A DNA stretch of 64,000 bases from Polaribacter sp. BAL334 (GTDB lineage: Bacteria > Bacteroidota > Bacteroidia > Flavobacteriales > Flavobacteriaceae): contig NZ_JADWOV010000317.1 in NCBI RefSeq assembly GCF_015767435.1, positions 62,001 to 126,000 on the forward strand. Reading direction: 5' to 3'. Shown here in pieces: positions 54,102 to 63,410 of this stretch (within the stretch, counting starts at the first letter, position 1; each line of letters begins with the position of its first letter). The notes below the pieces were generated by a model, which saw only the letters and a program-made list of their open reading frames with translations, ran no database searches and had not been told where the DNA came from. A program made the position numbers and the translations under genes.

Positions 54102-54608
54102 TTACGCTTTATTGGCAGCAGTAATTAATAGTTTGATATCGTTATCAAACAAGTAAAAACCACCTTTATCATCGCCAATTAATTTTATTTTATCTAAAAT
54201 ATTTCTTGCTAATGCTTCTTCTTCAATCTGTTCTGAAACATACCATTGCAAGAAATTGTGAGTCGCATAATCTTTTTCTGTCAAGCAAATGTCAACCAAA
54301 TCATTAATACTTGCAGAAACTTTCACTTCGTGGTTAAACAATTCTTGAAACATTTCTTTGAAAGAACCAAATTGTGTTGGTGGTGCCTGTAAAGCTGATA
54401 TTTTAGCATGTCCTCCTCTTTCATTGATGAATTTTACCAATTTTAACATGTGCATTCTTTCTTCATCTGAATGCGCATACATAAATTGTGCAACTCCTTC
54501 AAAACCAAGAACTTCTGCCCACGAAGCCATGGCTAAATATATTTGTGATGATTGCGCTTCAACGGTAATTTGACCATTTAAAGCTTCTTCAATAATTGGT
54601 GATAACAT
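54102..54608 (-). CDS. Ferritin
   Basis: A 168-residue bacterial-type non-haem ferritin. The four-helix bundle carries ferroxidase ligands in EAQSSQIYLAMASWAE and SDEERMHMLKLVKFI, and in the third and fourth helices (SEQIEEEALARNIL). The ATG at 54608 (MLSPIIEEALNGQITVE) is used; reading back to a TTG at 54656 adds an unlikely extension. It stores iron in the cytoplasm. It is monocistronic. Confidence 0.95.
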   Translation of the reverse strand: MLSPIIEEALNGQITVEAQSSQIYLAMASWAEVLGFEGVAQFMYAHSDEERMHMLKLVKFINERGGHAKISALQAPPTQFGSFKEMFQELFNHEVKVSASINDLVDICLTEKDYATHNFLQWYVSEQIEEEALARNILDKIKLIGDDKGGFYLFDNDIKLLITAANKA

Positions 54609-54781
54609 AATTTGAATTTTGTGATAATTTAAAAAAACAAAAATACAACTTTTCAAAAAGGAAACCTCTTAAAAAAGCTGTAAAATTGAGTTGAATTTGA
54701 GTTAAAATGACTCTTTTTTCTTATAAAATACTAAGAAAAAATGTCTTTAAAGAATCAAGAATTTTTAAATTGTGTATCGAT

Positions 54782-55657
54782 TTAAAAATTCGAAATGAAA
54801 TTCTTGATTTTATGATGTAAATTTTCACTTGCTGATACTAAAGGCAAACGAACTTTGTTTGAACAAATATTGAGTTGCGATAACACTTCTTTGATTCCTG
54901 CAGGATTATTTTCTTCAAAAATGTAATTGATAATATCCATCAATTTATAATGAATTTCATAAGCTTCTTTATTTTTGCCTTCCAAACCTAATTGAATCAT
55001 GTCCGAAAATTCTTTTGGAAACGCTTGCCCAATCACGGAAATCACTCCTGAACCACCAGCTAAAGTCACACCCAAAGCCAAATCATCATCTCCCGAAATA
55101 ATTAAAAAATCGGCTGGTTTGTCTTTTAAAAGCGTGTAATATTGTTGTTGATTGTTACCTGCTTCTTTCACAGCAACAATGTTTTTAAGATCTTTCGCCA
55201 AACGCAAAGTGGTACTTGGCTCCATATTTCTGGCTGTTCTTCCTGGAACGTTGTATAAAATGATTGGTTTTTCAGTGGCTTCTGCAATGGCTTTGTAATG
55301 TTGATAAAAACCTTCTTGCGTTGGTTTGCTGTAGTAAGGTGCAACAGATAAAATTCCTTCAAAATGTGATAAATCTCTCGTTTTCAATTCTTTTACCACC
55401 TCTAAAGTATTGTTTCCTCCAACACCTAAAATCAATGGCAAACGATTGTTATTTACTTTGACAATTGTATCAATAATTAACTCTTTTTCCTCTTTAGAAA
55501 TGGTAGCACTTTCTCCAGTTGTACCATTGATAACCAAATAATTAGTACCATTTTCGATATTGAAATTTACCAATCTAGTAAGTGCTTCAACATCCACTGT
55601 AAAATCGTTTTTGAAAGGTGTTACCAATGCCACACCCATTCCAATAAATTGTTGCAT
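54782..55657 (-). CDS. dapA: 4-hydroxy-tetrahydrodipicolinate synthase
   Basis: A 291-residue TIM-barrel aldolase. [10 protein letters not shown] is the pyruvate-binding loop, [11 protein letters not shown] carries the catalytic Tyr, and [10 protein letters not shown] holds the Schiff-base Lys. It condenses pyruvate with aspartate semialdehyde for lysine and diaminopimelate synthesis. A predicted -7 box TAATTTTG lies 20 nt upstream (complement of 55677-55684). Confidence 0.96.
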   Translation of the reverse strand: MQQFIGMGVALVTPFKNDFTVDVEALTRLVNFNIENGTNYLVINGTTGESATISKEEKELIIDTIVKVNNNRLPLILGVGGNNTLEVVKELKTRDLSHFEGILSVAPYYSKPTQEGFYQHYKAIAEATEKPIILYNVPGRTARNMEPSTTLRLAKDLKNIVAVKEAGNNQQQYYTLLKDKPADFLIISGDDDLALGVTLAGGSGVISVIGQAFPKEFSDMIQLGLEGKNKEAYEIHYKLMDIINYIFEENNPAGIKEVLSQLNICSNKVRLPLVSASENLHHKIKNFISNF

Positions 55658-55754
55658 TATTTTAAAATTTGATAGACAAAATTACGATTTTAAAATGAAT
55701 GAATTCTTCAAAAAAGAAGTTCCTAAAAAGAATACACAACTTTTACGATGTCGT

Positions 55755-56165
55755 TTAATTTTTCATTTTCTTTAAAATGACAAGGTACTTTTTTAATTCA
55801 TTTAAAAAATTGTCAATTTTGCTCGGAATTTCTGCAATTTCCATATCATACAATCGTTGATTTACATCTGAAAAGCCTACTTTAAAAGTTGCTTTTGATT
55901 TTAAAACAGCCAATTCCAAAAAAATATTTTTTGTGTCAAAGTAGCCAATCAATAAATCAAATGGTTCATCCAAGAAATCTCTGAAATCTGTTTTTTGGAT
56001 TTCGCCATTCCAATCAATATCTTTTTCCGTGAAATAGGAATTTATAGTGTGATTTTTTTTATCGTAATCTAAAAAACTAAACACTTTTATATCTTGAAGT
56101 TCGAATATCTTTTTTATTTCTGCTTCTATATCTATAAAATTAGATATTTTTTGAGAAGCAATCAC
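55755..56165 (-). CDS. DUF6913-like protein with no canonical start codon at its apparent N-terminus
   Basis: 136 residues from the GTG at 56165. The frame stays open to a stop at 56283-56285, and the extra region reads like real protein (KKAFLKKKFDKLL, then NSRIVSDKEIVSVG), matching the basic N-terminus I associate with DUF6913 proteins next to dapA. That region has no ATG, GTG or TTG; ATT at 56270 would be the natural start. Either a rare ATT start is used, or the start codon is mutated or misread. The body has FSFLDYDKKNHTINSYF and EPFDLLIGYFDT. Function unknown. Confidence 0.65.
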   Translation of the reverse strand: MIASQKISNFIDIEAEIKKIFELQDIKVFSFLDYDKKNHTINSYFTEKDIDWNGEIQKTDFRDFLDEPFDLLIGYFDTKNIFLELAVLKSKATFKVGFSDVNQRLYDMEIAEIPSKIDNFLNELKKYLVILKKMKN

Positions 56166-56305
56166 ACCAACACTAACAATTTCTTTATCAGAAACGATTC
56201 GTGAATTTTCTTTGTCAGTGAGAAGTTTATCAAACTTCTTTTTTAAAAAGGCTTTTTTAATGGCTAAAATAACGTTGAATTTTTAAAATTGAGTTTGTAA
56301 AAATA

Positions 56306-57388
56306 CTATTTATTTGTTTTCATTTCCAACAAAATCAATTGATTTAATTGTCTTCCAAATGTTTGAAAATTATCATCTGCCACCAAAAGCAATGTTTGAT
56401 TTCCATTTTTCGATTTTGGTCCAAGTGTAATACCCTCAATGTTATCAATAATTTCGTCTGTTAAAAATTGCTTAACTGTATCAAAATCAAATAATAATCT
56501 TTTTTTCATTGGTATAAACGAAGTGCTTTTTAAAGCTGTCATTGACAAAATATCAGTCGTATTTTTTTCTATAAACGCTTCAAAAATACGAATCGTATTT
56601 CCATCACTTCCATAATTATTTTGATACGCTCTTTCCACTACTAAAAAATGATTTTTTGCGATTTCTAAAATGGCAGTAACACCATTGATATTTTGATTTC
56701 CTTTGTAAGGTTTTGGAATTTTTTCCAATGGATATGCAAACTGTTTCGTTGCAATTTTTGATTTTTTATCAAAATACGTAATTCTGATTGGTGAAGAATT
56801 TTTTTCAAAAGTGGGTTCGTCACCATCTACAGAAATTGGCAATTCTACTCCAACCCAAAAACCCTGATTATCAACACTTTTAGAGGAAGCTTCAAAAACG
56901 CCATTGTGTTTAAAATTGTCTATTTTCGTTAATGAATTTGGCAATTGGAATTGAGCTAAAAAATTCCCATTGGCATCAATTTTAAAAATCGTAGGAGGCT
57001 TATTTTTTCTGATAGAACCTTCACTTACTAAATGAATTTCATTGGTTTTTTCATCCACAAAAATGGATTCTAAATCGAGTTCATTTTCTTTATAAAAAGC
57101 AGTATTTGAATCGTTTAAAAGAATGGTATTCGTAAAATCAACGCTTTGAATGCTGTCATTTTTAATGTTGATTGCAGCAGTTACAATTCTGGGATTTTTA
57201 GCATCATCAATCACAAAAAAGTATTCATTATTCGCAAAATCTATTCCTGATAAACCTCCAATTGTTTGATGTTGAAATTGTAAAGAATCTGGAATTACGT
57301 ATTCGTTTAAATAAGAAATTGAAATATCCTTTTTTGAAATACAAGAATTCATCAACAGTAAAATCCCTAAAAAAATTGATTTATTCAT
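56306..57388 (-). CDS. Esterase-like phytase-family lipoprotein
   Basis: 360 residues from the ATG at 57388, which gives a lipoprotein signal (FLGILLLMNSC). The mature part has GGLSGIDFANNEYFFVIDDA, ELDLESIFVDEKTNEIHLVS and NIEGITLGPKSKNGNQTLLL, the repeated beta-propeller pattern of the 'esterase-like activity of phytase' family. The substrate is unknown, probably a phosphate or carboxyl ester in the envelope. An upstream reading to 57463 runs through the terminator of the next gene and is rejected. Confidence 0.85.
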   Translation of the reverse strand: MNKSIFLGILLLMNSCISKKDISISYLNEYVIPDSLQFQHQTIGGLSGIDFANNEYFFVIDDAKNPRIVTAAINIKNDSIQSVDFTNTILLNDSNTAFYKENELDLESIFVDEKTNEIHLVSEGSIRKNKPPTIFKIDANGNFLAQFQLPNSLTKIDNFKHNGVFEASSKSVDNQGFWVGVELPISVDGDEPTFEKNSSPIRITYFDKKSKIATKQFAYPLEKIPKPYKGNQNINGVTAILEIAKNHFLVVERAYQNNYGSDGNTIRIFEAFIEKNTTDILSMTALKSTSFIPMKKRLLFDFDTVKQFLTDEIIDNIEGITLGPKSKNGNQTLLLVADDNFQTFGRQLNQLILLEMKTNK

Positions 57389-57448
57389 CAGTAATAATAT
57401 TTCTACAAAGGTATTTTTTCTGATTTTAAAAACTAAAATTAAATCAAC

Positions 57449-57490
57449 AAAAAAAGACCTCACAAGTTTTCAAATCCTGTGAGGTCTTTC
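57449..57490 (-). terminator. Rho-independent terminator of the ABC permease-peptidase gene
   Basis: AAAGACCTCACA and TGTGAGGTCTTT form a 12-bp stem; on the minus strand a T7 run follows, 17 nt after the stop. Confidence 0.9.
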
Positions 57491-57506
57491 AATAAATCTC
57501 TAAAAT

Positions 57507-60500
57507 CTAAATCTTTATTCGATTATCTTCAGATTGTGTATCAATCAATTTATTGTAAGGATCTACGCCAACTTCTGTTGGTTTTTTATCTACAATGATC
57601 CTGATTTTATTGAAAATTTTTGTGATTTTATGTTTCTTCAAATAGAGTTCTTTTGTGGTCTTTTTGCCATTTATAGTTTCTTCCATAAAAATTCCGATAT
57701 CAATGTAATCTTTCAATGGAACAGATAAAATGGGTTTTTTCATTTTGTCATTTTTATATGTCAACGTATCTCCCACATTTTCTCCATAATAGATTTTACC
57801 CTGATCATCATTTCTATATTTTGACACTTCAAACTCAATATCTACTTGGTATTTTCCATTGTCTAATTTTTTTGAAGTAGCTTTTTTAACACTGTTTCTA
57901 TACAAAGTAATCGTTTCAAACATGTCATGAATTACGTATTGCAAAGAATCTGGAGTGACTTCTTTGATATGATTTACCATGTCAATAGAGGTTGTGTAAG
58001 GTGGATTTTGAAACTGTACTTTTTCAACATATTTTTTCAAAGCATTGTTTAGATTTTTCTCTCCAATATAATCGCTCAAAGCATACAAAACCATGGAACC
58101 TTTTTGATAATGAATGTATCCTTGACCATCATTATACATCAATGGATTTTCGCGTTTTGTTTCAAATGTTCTTGACAATAAATAATCATCCAAGGCTTTC
58201 TTTAAAAATGTGCGCATCTTTTCTTTTCCTTGTTGATGTTCCAACACTTTTAAAGAAACATATTCTGACATACTTTCGGACATCATTGTTGCACCCAAAA
58301 CATCTGCACCAATGACTTGATGTGCCCACCATTGATGAGCTACTTCATGCACTGTTACTGCAAAAGGATAATCAACTCCTTCATCGTTTTTATCATCAAC
58401 TGCTGCAATAAATCCAATTCCTTCCGAAAATGGAATGGTGTTTGGAAATGACTGAGCAAAAGTTCCTGCTGTTTTTGGAAACTCAATAATTCTGGCTTGT
58501 TTGTGTTGATATGGACTGAAATTTTTCGAATTATAATCCAAAGAAGCTTTCATTCCTTTCATCATTCTATCCAAATTAAAGGTATGTGGTTTGTGATAAT
58601 AAATTTCCAAACTGATGCCTTTATACATCTCTTTTTTCACTTCATATCTCGCTGAATTGAATGCATAAAAATTCAAGATTTTTGAATCCATTTTATAATG
58701 AAAAAATCGTCTGTCACCTTCTATCCATTCATTTTGTAAATATCCTGGAGCAATGGCAATTTGGTCTTTGGATGTTGAAACTGTAGCTTCAAAATCAATC
58801 CAATCAGCATCTTTTGAAATATAGGTATTTCCTAAAGCAGTGGAATCTGAGGGATGAGGACGCAAATCATTTTTGGGCAAACCGTATTTTTTTCGAGTTT
58901 GATTGTCCGTTAATTCGCCATTTGAAGAATATCCTAAAGAAGGAAAAATCGAAAAATTATTGATAAAAGTTCCGTTTTCTATTACTGGAGATTTTCGTCT
59001 ATAAGTGGTATTTCTATCACTTTTTACGGTAACTATCAAATTCAAACTATCTCCAGGCATGATTTTATTTTCGAACAAATAAATATCAAAATTATGAATG
59101 GTGTCTTCAGAAACTAGGGTATTTGGCTTGTTAAAAACGAAGGTACTTTTTAATGAATTGTGATTTAAAAATACACTATCAATAGGTTTATCAGTTTTAT
59201 TGACCATCGTAAAAATGGCTGTTGCATCAAAAAATCGTTCTTTGGGATAGATATTCATTTTTGTTTTTACACTAACAATTCTTGGTTGTGCGTAATTTTC
59301 ATATTTCTTATATTTTTTCTCCCATTCAACGCTTCTCATTTCAAATTCTTTGGAAGAAGTTCTCTTGTTTTTTGTTCCTGTTTCTTGATAAATGGAATAA
59401 CCTAAGCCTAAAAAAGCACTGAAAAAAATGACAAAACCTACTACATAAACTCCTTTAAATCTGTAGTTTGCAATTTGAATTCTTTCTTTGAATGAATTTG
59501 GAATTCCTCTAACCCAGAACAATGCTGAAAGAATTAACAAGGTCAATCCACATAAAACCCAATACAATTTATAGACTAAAAATGGTGTTAAAAATCCGTA
59601 TTTATTCATATCAGAATAATCATATCCTGGACCTTCATTGTATTTAAAAATTTCTTGTTCAATGCCTGCCAATGATAAAAACGGAATTCCAATAGAAAGT
59701 ACCAATAATAAAAACAAGCCCAAATAAGGATTTCCAATCAACGTTTGAATGAAAATTGCGAGCATAGCCCAAATAAAATAATTGAGAAATTCTAACAAAA
59801 ATAATTCTACAATATAGTGTCCAAATTCAAAATTATAATAACCATGATACACTTGAAAGAGAATTCCAGAAATCATAATTACTGCCAACAAAACCAATTG
59901 CATTTTTACCAAAGCAATCACTTTTGAGAATAATAAAGTCCAATCAGGAATTGGGGTTGCATCAACCAAATGATTCAAATTGGAAATTTTTGCTCTTTGC
60001 ACCAACATTCCTGCGTATAAAAAAGTACATATTATGATAGATAATGAAAAAACTCCTCCGTCCTCCAACATTTTCCAAGTGACTGGTAATGTGGGTGTTC
60101 CAAAAATATCACCAATTCTTGATAAACCAACTATTATAAAAATCAAGCCTACTAATACAATTGAAATAAAAGGCCAACTTTTGATAATGTATTTAAAATC
60201 AATATTTGATAATTTCCACATTGTTTTTAAATTTTGAAAAAATGAAAAATCGTAGGAAACTTTTGGTAATGAAATTCTTGTGATTCCACTAAAATTCGTT
60301 TTTGTAACTCTTTCCGCTTTTGGTTTTCTAAATGAAAAAGAAAATGCTTCTTGACTGAAAGCAAAAAAGCGATACACCAATCCAAAAACCAAACTCGCAA
60401 TTGCCAACCACAACAAACGATTGTAAATAATCATTTCTTTGATAGGAATTTGCATTTCATTTTGTTCAGATGGTGTCCAATATTTTGTGTAATAATCAAC

Positions 60501-61157
60501 AGATCCATCTCCAAAAGGATCTACTAAAGCTAGTAAAAATTTTTGTTCAGGGTCATCAAGTACACTAAAGATTATTAATTGTCCAAATACTAAAATAACT
60601 GCCACAATAAAACCTGCTGCAATATTTCTAGAAAATGTGACAATAGCAAAAATAATAGCTCCAAAAAAAATAATATTGGGTAAAATAAAAATCAAATAGG
60701 TTATTAAATACGTTGTAAAATTAAAAGTAGTTACAATTTCAGGGTTTGTTCCTGGAAAACGATAACCTATTATCATTCCTATCCCAATAGTCATAACAAT
60801 CATAGTTACTATAGATACTCCACTTAAAAATTTGGCAAATAAATAGTTGGATTTGGTAAAAGGATAAGAATATAAAATGGTGTGCATTTCACTTTTAAAA
60901 TCTCTGTTTATTGTCACTCCTATAATTGCAGGATATAAAAATAATATAAAAGTGGATAAACCACTAAATAAACCTCTAATTCCAGTTGGAGAATTCACAA
61001 TTCTTGAGGAACCAGTAGTAGCTGTATTTGAATCAAAAAAACCAGCAGAAGATGTTGCTATAAAGAATGATAATAAGAAAAAAATGACCAAATAAATATA
61101 AAATGCGGGTTTATTAAACCAGTATTTTATTTCTTGTTTGAATATTGTTGAAAACAT
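57507..61157 (-). CDS. ABC-2 permease fused to an M1-family peptidase
   Basis: 1216 residues. The N-terminal half (about 1-600) has two sets of roughly six membrane helices with the ABC-2 pattern (EIKYWFNKPAFYIYLVIFF, then TINRDFKSEMHTILYSYPF). The C-terminal half (about 610-1216) is an exported M1-like metallopeptidase with HEVAHQWWAH at about 937 and the third zinc ligand in SESMSEY about 20 residues on. The usual GAMEN exopeptidase motif is replaced by SEGIGF. The ATPase partner is encoded upstream. Such fusions occur in Bacteroidetes; the transported substrate is unknown. Confidence 0.92.
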   Translation of the reverse strand: MFSTIFKQEIKYWFNKPAFYIYLVIFFLLSFFIATSSAGFFDSNTATTGSSRIVNSPTGIRGLFSGLSTFILFLYPAIIGVTINRDFKSEMHTILYSYPFTKSNYLFAKFLSGVSIVTMIVMTIGIGMIIGYRFPGTNPEIVTTFNFTTYLITYLIFILPNIIFFGAIIFAIVTFSRNIAAGFIVAVILVFGQLIIFSVLDDPEQKFLLALVDPFGDGSVDYYTKYWTPSEQNEMQIPIKEMIIYNRLLWLAIASLVFGLVYRFFAFSQEAFSFSFRKPKAERVTKTNFSGITRISLPKVSYDFSFFQNLKTMWKLSNIDFKYIIKSWPFISIVLVGLIFIIVGLSRIGDIFGTPTLPVTWKMLEDGGVFSLSIIICTFLYAGMLVQRAKISNLNHLVDATPIPDWTLLFSKVIALVKMQLVLLAVIMISGILFQVYHGYYNFEFGHYIVELFLLEFLNYFIWAMLAIFIQTLIGNPYLGLFLLLVLSIGIPFLSLAGIEQEIFKYNEGPGYDYSDMNKYGFLTPFLVYKLYWVLCGLTLLILSALFWVRGIPNSFKERIQIANYRFKGVYVVGFVIFFSAFLGLGYSIYQETGTKNKRTSSKEFEMRSVEWEKKYKKYENYAQPRIVSVKTKMNIYPKERFFDATAIFTMVNKTDKPIDSVFLNHNSLKSTFVFNKPNTLVSEDTIHNFDIYLFENKIMPGDSLNLIVTVKSDRNTTYRRKSPVIENGTFINNFSIFPSLGYSSNGELTDNQTRKKYGLPKNDLRPHPSDSTALGNTYISKDADWIDFEATVSTSKDQIAIAPGYLQNEWIEGDRRFFHYKMDSKILNFYAFNSARYEVKKEMYKGISLEIYYHKPHTFNLDRMMKGMKASLDYNSKNFSPYQHKQARIIEFPKTAGTFAQSFPNTIPFSEGIGFIAAVDDKNDEGVDYPFAVTVHEVAHQWWAHQVIGADVLGATMMSESMSEYVSLKVLEHQQGKEKMRTFLKKALDDYLLSRTFETKRENPLMYNDGQGYIHYQKGSMVLYALSDYIGEKNLNNALKKYVEKVQFQNPPYTTSIDMVNHIKEVTPDSLQYVIHDMFETITLYRNSVKKATSKKLDNGKYQVDIEFEVSKYRNDDQGKIYYGENVGDTLTYKNDKMKKPILSVPLKDYIDIGIFMEETINGKKTTKELYLKKHKITKIFNKIRIIVDKKPTEVGVDPYNKLIDTQSEDNRIKI

Positions 61158-61160
61158 ACG

Positions 61161-61230
61161 TTTAGATATTAGAAGTTAGATTTTAGAAGTTAGAAGTGAA
61201 ACTTTGAACTTTAAATTTCGAACTTTAAAC
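61161..61230. repeat. Heptad array between the ABC ATPase and permease genes (10 x 7 nt)
   Basis: Ten consecutive 7-base units: five of the form NTTAGAN (such as GTTAGAA), one intermediate, then four TTTRAAY-like (such as TTTGAAC). The array fills the whole spacer from 3 nt past the permease start codon into the ATPase stop codon. Confidence 0.75.
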
Positions 61231-62112
61231 TGTTTGTGGTTCATCCTTTTTTAGCGCAATAAAATACACATCATCCAATTGAGGAGTAACCTCAACAAAA
61301 TCTTCAGAAGGTTTTTCTGAAGTATGAACTCTGATATTCAATGTATTATCTTGATTATAACTAGAAGACAAAATATCAAACAATTGTTGATTTTCTTCCA
61401 ATTCTTCTCTATTGATTATTTTTTTCCAAATTTTTCCTTCCAAAGCTTTGGTTGCTTCTTGTGGAGTGGTGTGATTTAGAATAGTTCCTCCATTCAAAAT
61501 TGCCATTTCATTGCACAATTCTTTCACATCATCCACAATATGTGTAGAAAAAATAACAGTGCAATTCGTACCAACTTCACGCAACACATTCAAAAAACGA
61601 TGTCTTTCTGCTGGGTCTAAACCTGCAGTTGGTTCATCAACAATAATCAATTTTGGATTGTTCAACAACAATTGTGCAATACCAAAACGCTGTTTCATTC
61701 CACCAGAATAACCAGCCACATATTTTTTACGAACATCATATAAATTGGTAATTTCCAACACTTCTTTTACCAAAGCTTCTCGTTCTTTTTTATCAGAAAC
61801 ACCTTTTAAAGTAGCAAAATAATCCAACAAATCTAGGGCAGACATTTTTGGATACACTCCAAAAGATTGTGGCAAATAGCCCAACACTTTTCTCAATGCC
61901 ATTTTGTCTTCCAAAACATTGATATCACCAAAATGAATTGAACCTGAATCAGGACTTTGCAACGTAGCAATTGTTCTCATTAAAGAAGATTTTCCAGCGC
62001 CATTTGGCCCTAACAAACCAAACATTCCAGTTCCTATTTCGATGCTCAAATTATCAATCGCTTTTACGCCATTTGAGTAGGTTTTTGTTAAATTTTTGAT
62101 GACTAATTTCAT
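61225..62112 (-). CDS. ABC transporter ATP-binding protein
   Basis: A 295-residue ATPase. Walker A is LLGPNGAGKSSLMRT, the Q-loop is in GYLPQSFGVYPKMS, the signature is YSGGMKQRFG, Walker B is LIIVDEPTAGLD and the H-loop IVIFSTHIVDD-like. It pairs with the downstream ABC-2 permease-peptidase across a 67-nt heptad-array spacer. A C-terminal extension of about 70 residues after the H-loop may regulate the pair. Confidence 0.94.
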   Translation of the reverse strand: MKLVIKNLTKTYSNGVKAIDNLSIEIGTGMFGLLGPNGAGKSSLMRTIATLQSPDSGSIHFGDINVLEDKMALRKVLGYLPQSFGVYPKMSALDLLDYFATLKGVSDKKEREALVKEVLEITNLYDVRKKYVAGYSGGMKQRFGIAQLLLNNPKLIIVDEPTAGLDPAERHRFLNVLREVGTNCTVIFSTHIVDDVKELCNEMAILNGGTILNHTTPQEATKALEGKIWKKIINREELEENQQLFDILSSSYNQDNTLNIRVHTSEKPSEDFVEVTPQLDDVYFIALKKDEPQTV

Positions 62113-62245
62113 TATGATGGATTTATAAATTTTTAAAATTTAGTTATTTGTGTAAAAATAGAGACTTTTGTTACAATTTTTAGAAATTATTTTCATGAAT
62201 ATGCTAGAAAATCGTTTTATTTTTACACAAAATTTAAAATAACTT

Positions 62246-63334
62246 ATGTCAAATACATCAATACTCACTGAAAATTCAATCCAATTTTTAGAAAAATATC
62301 TAAACAACGCTGCTCCAACAGGTTATGAATGGGAAGGTCAAAAAATTTGGATGGAATACTTGAAACCTTATGTAGATACTTTTATGACGGATACTTATGG
62401 AACTGCAGTTGGAATTATCAATCCAGAAGCAACATACAAAGTGGTCATTGAAGGTCATGCAGATGAAATTTCTTGGTATGTAAATTATATTTCTGATAAA
62501 GGACTGATTTATGTGGTTAGAAATGGTGGCAGTGATCACCAAATTGCACCAAGTAAAATAGTAGATATTCACACAAAAAACGGCATTGTAAAAGGCGTTT
62601 TTGGTTGGCCAGCCATTCATACAAGAGATAAAACCACTGAAGAAACTCCAAAACCTGAAAATATTTTTATTGATTGTGGTTGTGCTACCAAAGAAGAAGT
62701 CGAAAAATTAGGTGTTCATGTAGGTTGTGTCATTACGTATCCAGATACATTCCACGTTTTAAATGGTAATAAATTCGTGTGCAGAGCTTTGGATAACAGA
62801 ATGGGAGGATTTATGATTGCTGAAGTGGCGCGTTTATTGAAAGAAAATAACATTACATTGCCTTTTGGATTGTATGTAACCAATTCTGTTCAAGAAGAAA
62901 TTGGTTTGCGAGGTGCAGAAATGATTACACAAACCATCAAACCAAATGTAGCAATTGTTACGGATGTAACGCATGATACTACTACTCCAATGATTGACGT
63001 GAAAAAAACGGGTCATCAAGAATTGGGAAAAGGTCCTGTAATTGCGTATGCACCTGCAGTTCAACAAAAATTGCGTGATTTAATCACACAAACTGCTGAA
63101 GAAAATAACATTCCGTATCAAAGAAATGCGTTGTCAAGAGCCACAGGAACTGACACAGATGCTTTTGCTTATAGCAATGGTGGTGTGGCATCCGCATTGA
63201 TTTCTTTGCCTTTGCGTTATATGCATACTACTGTTGAAATGGTTCATAGAGAAGATGTTGAAAACGTCATCAAAATGATTTATCAAACGTTGTTAAAAAT
63301 CAAAGGAGGAGAAACTTTTTCTTATTTTGAATAA
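62246..63334 (+). CDS. M42-family metallopeptidase
   Basis: A 362-residue dinuclear aminopeptidase of the tetrahedral (TET) type. Metal-binding blocks are VIEGHADEISWYV, CRALDNRMGGFM, SVQEEIGLRGAEM (catalytic Glu pair) and VTDVTHDTTTP; the last ligand is in YMHTTVEMVH. Members trim peptides or, in some branches, act as endoglucanases; a peptidase is more likely here. No signal peptide, so cytoplasmic. An inverted repeat follows the stop. Confidence 0.94.
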   Translation: MSNTSILTENSIQFLEKYLNNAAPTGYEWEGQKIWMEYLKPYVDTFMTDTYGTAVGIINPEATYKVVIEGHADEISWYVNYISDKGLIYVVRNGGSDHQIAPSKIVDIHTKNGIVKGVFGWPAIHTRDKTTEETPKPENIFIDCGCATKEEVEKLGVHVGCVITYPDTFHVLNGNKFVCRALDNRMGGFMIAEVARLLKENNITLPFGLYVTNSVQEEIGLRGAEMITQTIKPNVAIVTDVTHDTTTPMIDVKKTGHQELGKGPVIAYAPAVQQKLRDLITQTAEENNIPYQRNALSRATGTDTDAFAYSNGGVASALISLPLRYMHTTVEMVHREDVENVIKMIYQTLLKIKGGETFSYFE

Positions 63335-63342
63335 CTAAAAAG

Positions 63343-63401
63343 GACACGAATTTCACAGATTTCTCAAATAAATTATTTGTGGAATTCGTGAAATTAGTGT
63401 C
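63343..63401. repeat. Intergenic imperfect inverted repeat (59 nt)
   Basis: The ends GACACGAATTTCAC and GTGAAATTAGTGTC pair at all but one position over 14 nt. The interior is AT-rich. It has no clear T-run. It resembles the GACAC-ATTTCAC type of repeat I associate with Bacteroidetes intergenic DNA. Confidence 0.55.
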
Positions 63402-63410
63402 TAAAACAAT

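Noticed and set aside
57389..57463. N-terminal extension of the phytase-like protein
   Set aside because: It runs into the terminator of the upstream gene and hides the lipoprotein signal that starts at 57388.
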